Source: Pseudomonas sp. UBA5706
GTDB lineage: Bacteria; Pseudomonadota; Gammaproteobacteria; Pseudomonadales; Pseudomonadaceae
Direction of reading: 5' to 3'
NCBI RefSeq assembly: GCF_002419965.1
Contig: NZ_DIHC01000041.1
Span: 60,625-124,624, forward strand
DNA length: 64,000 bases
The notes below the pieces were generated by a model. The model worked only from the letters and a program-made list of their open reading frames with translations. It had not been told where the DNA came from and did no database searches. Both the position numbers and the translations under genes were made by a program. How positions within the stretch are numbered: the stretch's first letter is position 1; every line of letters begins with the position of its first letter. Below, in pieces: positions 7,251-13,767 of the stretch.

Positions 7251-7622
7251 TTACCACAGGCGCCGTTTTGAATGTGTCTGTCCTGCCGATCTCATAAGAT
7301 AGACGCCTATCGTACCCCCCCATTTAGGCGTGAATGGTCGCACCAGCGTCCCCATGGCGACGCCGCCACCTCCATCGCCTGAGACCGTAATGACTATCCC
7401 TCCATGCCTTGTAGGGCTCCCTAAGTGGGCCATTGGACGGCCATTCACTTGTATAGAGGGGAAACCTGTAGTGATAACTGCCCGACATCCACAGGTATTA
7501 CCAACACGTCCAGAGCTCATAGAGTTGATGTTTACGTTCCTACTTGCAGAAGCGATAGGGGTCGTGCCGTGGCCCGGTAACCGGCAGACGTGTTTGTCGC
7601 CCAGTCGAGCAGAAGAAATCAT
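7251..7622 (-). CDS. PAAR-domain protein
   Basis: 123 residues from ATG 7622, chosen over the longer frame to 7664 because AAGGA lies nine bases upstream. The body (DKHVCRLPGHGTTPI, then GFPSIQVNGRPMAHLG, then Gly-rich VSGDGGGG) is a PAAR repeat protein: short beta hairpins with conserved His/Cys that form a zinc-tipped cone at the point of type VI secretion or phage-tail spikes. There are no other T6SS or contractile-tail genes in the window, and T7-like phages have no such tail, so it is cargo. The C-terminal ~25 residues are not PAAR-like and the frames downstream look disturbed. Confidence 0.75.
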   Translation of the reverse strand: MISSARLGDKHVCRLPGHGTTPIASASRNVNINSMSSGRVGNTCGCRAVITTGFPSIQVNGRPMAHLGSPTRHGGIVITVSGDGGGGVAMGTLVRPFTPKWGGTIGVYLMRSAGQTHSKRRLW

Positions 7623-7873
7623 CAAACGTCGTCCTTGCGTATTTCGTTCATGAACAATAGCCACCCTTTAAGCTGGCGCATGGCCGGTTACCGGAAGTGC
7701 GTAGGAGGTGCTGTAGGAAAAGTCTCAATCTCGAACAGTGGGGGCTGCGGAAAATTCCATTGAGCAGATTCACAGTAAAAAACTGAGGGGAGGTTCCACG
7801 GTCCTACTAAGTTTCTATCTGCGCTGGTATGGGTGTGACTGGACAGGGATGTCCGGTCACTGCCAGCACTCAT

Positions 7874-7893
7874 TTAAAAACACTCACTATAAG
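7874..7893 (+). promoter_or_regulatory. phage-type promoter motif, copy 3 (strong)
   Basis: TTAAAAACACTCACTATAAG, the best match to a T7/T3-like promoter (core CTCACTATA identical to T7). The leader after it (GGGGACTTAAGGTTACTCA, to about 7915) is nearly the same as the leader after the copy at 10156, so promoter and 5' untranslated segment are conserved together. It points at the small membrane ORF at 8010. Confidence 0.65.
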
Positions 7894-8009
7894 CAGAGGG
7901 GACTTAAGGTTACTCACAGAGCCTCCTCATTAAGGTCTTTCACTGGTGTCCTCTGTGGCCATCAATATCAATTGACCAATAACTACCTCACATGCAGGAG
8001 GGCTATGCG

Positions 8010-8276
8010 ATGACTACACGGTGGAAGACCTGTGTTGCTGTACTCCGCACTCTGGCTACCCATCGTGTCACCTACCGATTTCTTGGTCTACTCCTTGTCA
8101 CTCTTGGAGTTAGCCAAGGTGGTCCTCTGGGCGAAGCCTTTGGGAATGTCGTCTGTGTTCTACTCGGTGGCTGTGCTGATGATGTGATAATTACCACCGT
8201 GCGTTATACCGCGCTTTATAGTGACTACATGAGCTTGTTAGGGTTCGGACGGCCATCCAGCTGCGCTTCTACCTGA
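8010..8276 (+). CDS. small membrane protein downstream of phage-type promoter
   Basis: 88 residues from ATG 8010, chosen over 7992 because AGGAGGG lies seven bases upstream. Basic N-terminus (MTTRWKTCVAVLRTLATHR), then one long hydrophobic segment (FLGLLLVTLGV...GNVVCVLLGGC). The last ~15 codons run antisense into the 3' end of the convergent MtlR-like gene, so the natural C-terminus may have been altered. Size, single hydrophobic segment and position behind a phage-type promoter would fit a holin or similar lysis/host-takeover protein, but this is only a suggestion. Confidence 0.55.
   Translation: MTTRWKTCVAVLRTLATHRVTYRFLGLLLVTLGVSQGGPLGEAFGNVVCVLLGGCADDVIITTVRYTALYSDYMSLLGFGRPSSCAST
8217..8229 (-). 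promoter_or_regulatory. minus-strand CACTATA motif, copy A
   Basis: On the minus strand this reads TGTAGTCACTATA, identical over 13 bases to 9392-9404. It shares TCACTATA with the plus-strand phage-type promoters but has a different upstream part. It would direct transcription towards the PAAR gene about 600 bases away. Confidence 0.3.
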
Positions 8277-9001
8277 CGGATCAGTTCATGGACAGCATAT
8301 TGCCCTTCTATGGGAACCCCCGCTATGAACTTTCCGAGCCGACTCATCAAGACCCACAATCTCCCGTCGAAAAACACCTTTTCATCGGCCTCAGAAGCTG
8401 CGTGTTCCCGCACGACCTTGGCGACCTCATCCGCTGCGTAGGAAAGCTGCGCTTCGAACGTTTCGCCGGGAAAGTTTGTTATTAGGTTGGGGTATTTGGG
8501 CTTCGCCATATTGCCGCTTGGCATACCTATGATAGATATATGCAGCTCGATTAAAACGCCTTGTAAACTCGTCATCAGCTTTCGATGAAGTGTATCCGGG
8601 TATCTCTCTTCAAGCCTGCTATAACGCAAAGCTTTGATGTGACCAGTAATAGAAGGGTCCGCGAAGGAAATGGGTTCCCAAGTATGAGAGAACCTATTGC
8701 GGACCTTGCGCAGATGCTCCAAGTCGTCGTAGTGGCCTTTGTGAATCAAGCCAAGGGCATAACAAGCCCTTATACGGGACGAGAAGGTGCCAAGAGGCGC
8801 GTCAAAGCCCTCGACGAGGCGGCTGGATGCTTCATTCGGGATCATGAACGCTAACAGTAAGGCACCTAAGGTGTCCTCGGCAAAAGCCGCAAGAGTCAAA
8901 ACTAATGCACGCTCGTCAAGGTCTCGAAGCATGGAATTTAGGCGGTTAAAATCGCTGAACGCGTGCCGCTCCTGTGACGAATCACTGGGTTCCAGAGCCA
9001 T
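8225..9001 (-). CDS. MtlR-family protein
   Basis: 258 residues from ATG 9001 (GAGGAAG five bases upstream; the frame extends to 9262 but that part is not protein-like). Residues ~30-105 carry the MtlR/YggD family pattern: RALVLTLAAFAEDTLGALLL, then LVEGFDAPLGTFSSRI, YALGLI, and DLEHLRKVRNRFSH. In enterobacteria MtlR represses the mannitol operon. The family is all-helical and also occurs, without sugar genes, on mobile elements. There are no mannitol genes nearby, so the role here is unknown and may be regulatory or defensive. The C-terminal ~130 residues are longer than in E. coli MtlR. It converges with and slightly overlaps the small membrane ORF. Confidence 0.75.
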   Translation of the reverse strand: MALEPSDSSQERHAFSDFNRLNSMLRDLDERALVLTLAAFAEDTLGALLLAFMIPNEASSRLVEGFDAPLGTFSSRIRACYALGLIHKGHYDDLEHLRKVRNRFSHTWEPISFADPSITGHIKALRYSRLEERYPDTLHRKLMTSLQGVLIELHISIIGMPSGNMAKPKYPNLITNFPGETFEAQLSYAADEVAKVVREHAASEADEKVFFDGRLWVLMSRLGKFIAGVPIEGQYAVHELIRQVEAQLDGRPNPNKLM

Positions 9002-9391
9002 GAAGGCTTCCTCGCATAGGATTGGGGGAAAGATAAGACAATCGACAACCCTATCACTTGCCGCCACCAGCCTCTTGAGAATCTGACAGAAAAATCTGAA
9101 TGACCACCTCACTACGGATGCGTCCTCGCACTCCCCCGTGGGTGCCCTCGCGTGGGCCTTATCGCGCCTGCCTGGGTCGTTACCGTGCGCCTGCGCGCCT
9201 CTGGATGAGGGCCTAAGTGAACGGCAAGGATTGATTACATTTCGATGGTCGCTCGCAGTCATTCACTTTTGATTAGATGGATCGAGGGGCCCCATCAAGC
9301 GTGGCCCTTTGGGTGCACCTCAGCGACTACGGCAAAATGCTCGTGAGTGCGTGGTTGTTTAGAGGATATTGACCACTGCAACGACCACACC

Positions 9392-9404
9392 TATAGTGAC
9401 TACA
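9392..9404 (-). promoter_or_regulatory. minus-strand CACTATA motif, copy B
   Basis: Minus strand TGTAGTCACTATA followed by GG, identical to the copy at 8217-8229. It lies in the 430-bp gap between the MtlR-like gene (start 9001) and the recombinase (start 9431) and points at the MtlR-like gene. Apart from this motif the gap shows nothing I can support. Confidence 0.35.
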
Positions 9405-9430
9405 CCTTAACGACTACAGGACGCCTCTCG

Positions 9431-10060
9431 ATGTTCATCCGTGCTTACCTTCGAGCTTCTACTGCTGACCAAGATGCCCACCGGGCTAAGGACCAGCTCA
9501 CGGCCTTCGCACATGATCATGGGCAGCGGGTAGCGGCTTGCTACATCGAGAACGAGAGCGGAGCCACCCTCAAGCGACCTGAGCTGTTCCGGCTGCTTTC
9601 TGATGCACATCCCGGTGATGTCCTTTTGGTCGAGCAGGTAGACCGGCTTTCACGCCTCACTGAAGCCGACTGGCAGAAGCTCCGGGGGATTATCAAGGAC
9701 AAGGAGGTCCGAGTGGTCTCGCTCGATTTGCCTACCTCGCACCAGTTCATGGCGCAGGGGAGTGGGGCGTTGGACACTTTCACATCGCGGATGCTTGGGG
9801 CCATCAATGACATGCTTTTGGACATGCTCGCGGCGGTCGCCCGTAAGGACTACGAGGACCGTAGGCGTCGTCAAGTGGACGGCATCAAGAAGGCTCAAGA
9901 GCAAGGTGCATACAAGGGCCGTGGGATCGATCAGGACAAGCACCAGCGCATTCTGGACTGCCTGAGCAAGGGAATGGGTTTACGGGAGACATCAAGGGCC
10001 ACAGGCGTCAGCACGGCCACCGTTCAGCGAGCCATAAAGCGTGATGCTGGTGACCTATGA
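9431..10060 (+). CDS. serine recombinase (resolvase/invertase family)
   Basis: 209 residues from ATG 9431 (AGGA nine bases upstream). The N-terminal catalytic domain begins RAYLRASTADQD with nucleophile Ser10. It continues with the family blocks ENESGATLKRPEL, GDVLLVEQVDRLSR (the DR-LSR signature) and a long E helix. The C-terminal part (HQRILDCLSKGMGLRETSRATGVSTATVQRAIK) is the Hin-type helix-turn-helix. It catalyses site-specific inversion or resolution via a phosphoserine link. Inside this element it could invert a segment or resolve dimers, but I found no convincing pair of crossover sites. It is separate from the tyrosine integrase that presumably handles integration. Confidence 0.88.
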   Translation: MFIRAYLRASTADQDAHRAKDQLTAFAHDHGQRVAACYIENESGATLKRPELFRLLSDAHPGDVLLVEQVDRLSRLTEADWQKLRGIIKDKEVRVVSLDLPTSHQFMAQGSGALDTFTSRMLGAINDMLLDMLAAVARKDYEDRRRRQVDGIKKAQEQGAYKGRGIDQDKHQRILDCLSKGMGLRETSRATGVSTATVQRAIKRDAGDL

Positions 10061-10155
10061 CGGTTGATGTCCGTGGCGCTGATTCCGAGATTGGTAGGAG
10101 CCCACAAAGACGGGTAGAGCCGGGCCCGTCAGGGACCTTGCAGAAGAGTAACCAG

Positions 10156-10176
10156 TTAAACCCCACTCACTATAAG
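10156..10176 (+). promoter_or_regulatory. phage-type promoter motif, copy 4 (strong)
   Basis: TTAAACCCC followed by ACTCACTATAAG, then GAGTAGGGACTTAGGGTTACTCA, which repeats the leader of the copy at 7874-7893. It lies in the 245-bp gap between the recombinase and the convergent integrase. It therefore points into the antisense strand of the integrase gene and towards the tRNA end. Confidence 0.6.
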
Positions 10177-10255
10177 AGTAGGGACTTAGGGTTACTCAGC
10201 TTGGTCCTTATCTAAGGCGATCAATGACCCATCCCCCCTCCTCAACTGACAGGCA

Positions 10256-10265
10256 TGCCCAGAGA
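10256..10265 (+). repeat. 10-bp direct copy of tRNA-Phe 3' end sequence
   Basis: TGCCCAGAGA here equals 12145-12154, the acceptor-stem end of the tRNA-Phe gene, in the same orientation. Together they bracket the integrase gene. It could be a relic of an attachment core, but ten bases is short and the match does not extend. Confidence 0.2.
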
Positions 10266-10305
10266 TGCCCCATCGTTGACTCTCTGGTGCCCTCATCTGT
10301 AATCG

Positions 10306-12069
10306 TTAAGATCGATCAGGCAGAAGACCTGCAAGGATTGCAATGTGTGGCAAGCGGGCCAACTGTTCTTGCTGGGCCTTGAGCAAGTGACGCTCACCAT
10401 AGCTTCTGCTCACTGAGCCATCGTCATGACCCGTGATTGCATCGTGTATTTCCTCCGGAATGCCTGCCTCTCGGCACATGGTCTTAAAGCAATGGCGGAA
10501 ACCGTGGGAAGGGCTCACAGGCGTCTCAAGCTCCGCGACCTCGCGAAGGTACACGCCCCAACGCTTACCGAAGTTGTGCCCATACCAGCCCGTAGGGTTA
10601 GGCTTGAGGGCTGGAAAGAGCTGTCCAGATGCGGGCAGACCCTCGACGTACTCAATGAAGCCAAGATCAATGAGGTCTTGGTGGATGACGACCAAGCGAT
10701 GGCTACCTTTGGTCTTCAAGGTCCTATCGTCGTCTACTCCATCCTCGGACACACCAAGAAGGTCCAGATGCCATATGCCGTCTTCGGACTTACGGACCTC
10801 GCTGGCCTTCATCTGAGCAATCTCCTCCCTTCGTGCGCCTGTATAGCAGAGCAAGAGTGGTAGCCACTTCCAAGCCTCTCCAAACGATGCCCGAGGGGCG
10901 ATCCATTCACCCTTGAAGAGCGGGCTTGAGAAGACCTGAATGAGTTCCGCTTGGGTGAAGCCTTTCCGAGTGGCTGTGCGTGATTGCTTGGCGCTCGCTT
11001 TACGCAGGGACTTCGTGATGCCCGAGGCGACCACTGGGTTCTCTGTGATGTATTCCATCTGCACGGCGTAGGCCAGGACCGAGGAAAGGCCCATGAGCTT
11101 GTTCTTGATCGTTGCACTACTCAGCAAAGGCAGATCAAGCTGTTTGGCTCGGGCAATCTGCTCGTGTGCGTTGAGCCCTTTGAGGCCCTCGCCTTTGGAT
11201 GGCAACTGACGAAGCAGGTTGTAGAACTCTTCAATCGTCCTGCGCTTGATTTGCTTAACTGGGAGGTCGCCAACCAGCTCAATGAAGCGGACGATAGTGG
11301 TCTGATACTCCCCTGCGGTCTTCTCAACGTCACGCTTCCCATCACCCATGTGACGATGATTCCGGGCCCAATGCTCAAAGACCACGGAAAGAGTCTCGCT
11401 CGGGCTCGCTGCCTTGGTCTTGTCGATGCTTAAGGGGGCTTCGTGGGGTAGCTCAAATACCGCAGAGTAATTGCCGTGGTGGCGCTTGTAGGCAATCTCG
11501 GACAGTTCCAGATGCTGCGCCAAGAACGCTTCGTATAGATACTTGTGGAAAGGCGTACCGGGCGAAGGCATTGGCAGTGAAACCTTCGCCAGCTCATCGG
11601 CTACCGTTTGATCGAGGTGCTTTCGAGCGCGTGACTCCAGGCCATGGGGCCCCAGTAGGGCTTTCGGGTTTCTGACGCTGAAGTGATCGCGCAGGGTCTC
11701 GTGGCCTACGTCATCCGAGCCGATGAGATATCCCTCAAATCTTCCGGTGGATTCCATATGATCAAGCTCAGCCTTCGCCCATCTCGCGGCGAGCTGAATA
11801 GCGTCTTGAAGGGTAGGGGTGTGAGTGCCGGAAAGTTGGAGACGGGCGTTCAGGAAGAACTGTTCTGAATGACCCCATGCAGCGGCAAAACGGGTCTTGG
11901 CCTCGCGGATATCTTTCGTGCCCAGCGTGCGCTTGTAGGTCTCGCCTGCATCAGGAAGGAGCGGCCTGATGTCCTTAGGGATACGGCGGCGAATGTAGTA
12001 AGTCCCGGTGCGGGGATCTTTCCAAGGTTGTGCCATAAAGCCCATCGTGTACCCGCCGTGTGTACTCAT
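10306..12069 (-). CDS. tyrosine-type site-specific integrase
   Basis: 587 residues. The N-terminal region (WKDPRTGTYYIRRRIPKDIRPLL) is the DUF6538-type arm/DNA-binding start seen in large proteobacterial integrases. A core-binding helical domain follows (~225-345). The catalytic domain holds TGARREE (Arg413), a KTKGSHR lysine, HGFRHCFKT (His522, Arg525), GHD (His548) and nucleophile Tyr557. The complete catalytic set is present, so the enzyme looks active. It lies directly downstream of the tRNA-Phe 3' end, the classic arrangement for integration into a tRNA. The ATG at 12036 (MAQPWKD) is an alternative start; 12069 has no clear ribosome-binding site. Confidence 0.92.
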   Translation of the reverse strand: MSTHGGYTMGFMAQPWKDPRTGTYYIRRRIPKDIRPLLPDAGETYKRTLGTKDIREAKTRFAAAWGHSEQFFLNARLQLSGTHTPTLQDAIQLAARWAKAELDHMESTGRFEGYLIGSDDVGHETLRDHFSVRNPKALLGPHGLESRARKHLDQTVADELAKVSLPMPSPGTPFHKYLYEAFLAQHLELSEIAYKRHHGNYSAVFELPHEAPLSIDKTKAASPSETLSVVFEHWARNHRHMGDGKRDVEKTAGEYQTTIVRFIELVGDLPVKQIKRRTIEEFYNLLRQLPSKGEGLKGLNAHEQIARAKQLDLPLLSSATIKNKLMGLSSVLAYAVQMEYITENPVVASGITKSLRKASAKQSRTATRKGFTQAELIQVFSSPLFKGEWIAPRASFGEAWKWLPLLLCYTGARREEIAQMKASEVRKSEDGIWHLDLLGVSEDGVDDDRTLKTKGSHRLVVIHQDLIDLGFIEYVEGLPASGQLFPALKPNPTGWYGHNFGKRWGVYLREVAELETPVSPSHGFRHCFKTMCREAGIPEEIHDAITGHDDGSVSRSYGERHLLKAQQEQLARLPHIAILAGLLPDRS

Positions 12070-12100
12070 ACGTGACGGGTTACAGCAACTCCAGATAGTA

Positions 12101-12134
12101 AAAACCCCCGAGACCTTGCGGAATCAGGGGTTTT
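12101..12134 (-). terminator. terminator of tRNA-Phe transcript
   Basis: AAAACCCC (12101-12108) pairs with GGGGTTTT (12127-12134). It starts eight bases past the tRNA 3' end in the minus direction and gives a stem with a T-run. It lies between the tRNA and the integrase, so if the attachment core is in the tRNA this stem belongs to the element side of the junction. Confidence 0.6.
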
Positions 12135-12141
12135 CGGTATT

Positions 12142-12217
12142 TGGTGCCCAGAGACGGAATCGAACCGCCGACACGGGGATTTTCAATCCCCTGCTCTACC
12201 GACTGAGCTATCTGGGC
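12142..12217 (-). tRNA. tRNA-Phe (anticodon GAA)
   Basis: 76 bases with CCA encoded. The acceptor stem GCCCAGA pairs with TCTGGGC. The D-arm has TAGCTCAGTCGGTAGAGCA, the anticodon stem-loop GGGGATTGAAAATCCCC exposes GAA, and the T-arm has GGTTCGATTCC. All cloverleaf parts are intact, so integration of the neighbouring element left the tRNA functional, as expected when the attachment sequence restores the 3' end. Confidence 0.97.
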
Positions 12218-12319
12218 AACGGGGCGCATTAGACGTGTTTTTCAGAAGGTCGTCAAGCGTGTTGACGAAAAAAATTTGAATTATTTCCTCCGCTTACGAC
12301 TAACACCGTCTGCAAAGGG

Positions 12320-12592
12320 TTATTCGGACGGTGGTACGTAGCCTTCGGCCTTGGCGTATTCTTCGCCAGAGAGGTACTTGTCCATCTCGGCCTGCAGGAA
12401 CTTGCGGTCTTCGGCATTCATCATGTTCAGACGGCGTTCGTTGATCAGCAAGGTCTGGTGCTTCTGCCAGTCGGCCCAGGCTTTCTGCGATACGTGGTGG
12501 TAGATGTCTTCGCCCTTGGCGCCTGGATACGGCGGGCGCTCCAGGCCTGGCAGTTCTTCTTTGTATTTGCGGCACATTACGGTGCGGGTCAT
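12320..12592 (-). CDS. yggX: YggX family Fe(2+)-trafficking protein
   Basis: 90 residues, the usual family length. It starts MTRTVMCRKYKEELPGLERPPYPG, with the conserved Cys7 and the ELPGLxxPPYPG signature, followed by a helical WxxWQKHQTLLINERRL segment. YggX protects Fe-S proteins and affects iron trafficking and oxidative damage resistance in the cytoplasm. The start overlaps the stop of mutY by four bases (ATGA), the same mutY-yggX coupling seen in E. coli and other gammaproteobacteria. MutY itself carries a [4Fe-4S] cluster. Confidence 0.95.
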   Translation of the reverse strand: MTRTVMCRKYKEELPGLERPPYPGAKGEDIYHHVSQKAWADWQKHQTLLINERRLNMMNAEDRKFLQAEMDKYLSGEEYAKAEGYVPPSE

Positions 12593-13656
12593 GACGACTC
12601 TCCTGCGTTCATTACGTCGGCTGCGTTCTTAAGCAGCTTCTTCACCGGGGCAGCGAGGCCCAGGCGCGGCGGGGTGGCGAGGTTATACCAGAGCCAGTCA
12701 TCCTCGGCCACGTGATGGGCCGACTCCTGGACCCTGACCAGCCACGGCTCGATGGTCAGCTGGAAATGGCTGAAGGTGTGAATCAGTTCAGGCATCGCCT
12801 GATGCTCGCCCAGCTTCAGGGCGTGCTGGTCGGCCAGATGCTGCATGTCGCCGAATTCGTCCAGTTGCGGCAGGCTCCATAGCCCACCCCACAAGCCTGT
12901 CGAGGGACGACGGTAAAGCAGAATCTCGCCTTGATGGTTGGCGAATATCGGCATCAGGGTGCGTTTCTGCGGCACGGTCTTGCGCGGTTTAGGAATCGGG
13001 TAACGGGTTTCCTGGCCGAGCATGTGCGCTTGGCAGCCGCGCTCCAGCGGGCACAACAGGCAGCTGGGTCTGCTGCGCGTGCACAGTGTGGCGCCCAGGT
13101 CCATCATCGCCTGCGTGTAATGGTTGACTCGGCTGTGAGGCGTGAAGCGCTCTGCGGTCGCCCACATTTGCTTGGCGACTTTCGGCTCACCCGGATAGCC
13201 CTCTTGAGCAGTGAAGCGCGCCAAAACGCGTTTGACGTTGCCATCGAGGATCGGCGCGCGCAGGCCCATGCTGATGCTGGCGATCGCGCCGGCGGTGGAC
13301 AGACCGATGCCGGGCAGTTCGGTGAGCTTTTCCACGTCGCGAGGAAATTCGCCGCCGTGCTCGGCGACGACGATCTTCGCAGCCTTCTGCAGGTTGCGGG
13401 CGCGGGTGTAATAGCCCAGGCCCGTCCACAGGTGCAGCACTTCGTCCTCAGGCGCTTCGGCCAGGGCTTGAACCGTGGGCAGCGCCTCCATGAAGCGGTC
13501 AAAGTAGCCCAGTACCGTGCTGACCTGAGTTTGTTGCAGCATGATTTCCGACACCCATACGCGATAGGGAGTGATGTCGTGTTGCCAGGGAAGATCATGG
13601 CGGCCGTGACGGTCGTACCAGTCAAGGACGGCGGAGGAGAACTGCTCGGGTTGCAT
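12589..13656 (-). CDS. mutY: adenine DNA glycosylase MutY
   Basis: 355 residues from ATG 13656 (MQPEQFSSAVLDWYDRHGRHDLPWQ); the upstream extension to 13725 is not conserved in character. Removes adenine mispaired with 8-oxoguanine. Visible motifs: SEIMLQQTQV with the catalytic Glu, the helix-hairpin-helix LPGIGLSTAGAI, the catalytic Asp in MDLGA, and the C-x6-C-x2-C-x5-C iron-sulfur loop (CTRSRPSCLLCPLERGC). The C-terminal ~120 residues form the NUDIX-like 8-oxoG recognition domain. Lies downstream of asmA and is coupled to yggX. Confidence 0.97.
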   Translation of the reverse strand: MQPEQFSSAVLDWYDRHGRHDLPWQHDITPYRVWVSEIMLQQTQVSTVLGYFDRFMEALPTVQALAEAPEDEVLHLWTGLGYYTRARNLQKAAKIVVAEHGGEFPRDVEKLTELPGIGLSTAGAIASISMGLRAPILDGNVKRVLARFTAQEGYPGEPKVAKQMWATAERFTPHSRVNHYTQAMMDLGATLCTRSRPSCLLCPLERGCQAHMLGQETRYPIPKPRKTVPQKRTLMPIFANHQGEILLYRRPSTGLWGGLWSLPQLDEFGDMQHLADQHALKLGEHQAMPELIHTFSHFQLTIEPWLVRVQESAHHVAEDDWLWYNLATPPRLGLAAPVKKLLKNAADVMNAGESS

Positions 13657-13767
13657 CGTGGTTCCGGTGTTTAGGGAAAAGGTTAAGGCAGGGTCAGCCC
13701 CAAACATGTGGGAGCAAGCGCCCACCTGTATTGCGTCGTCCTGCCGACTCTCGCCGGCAGTGCACGA

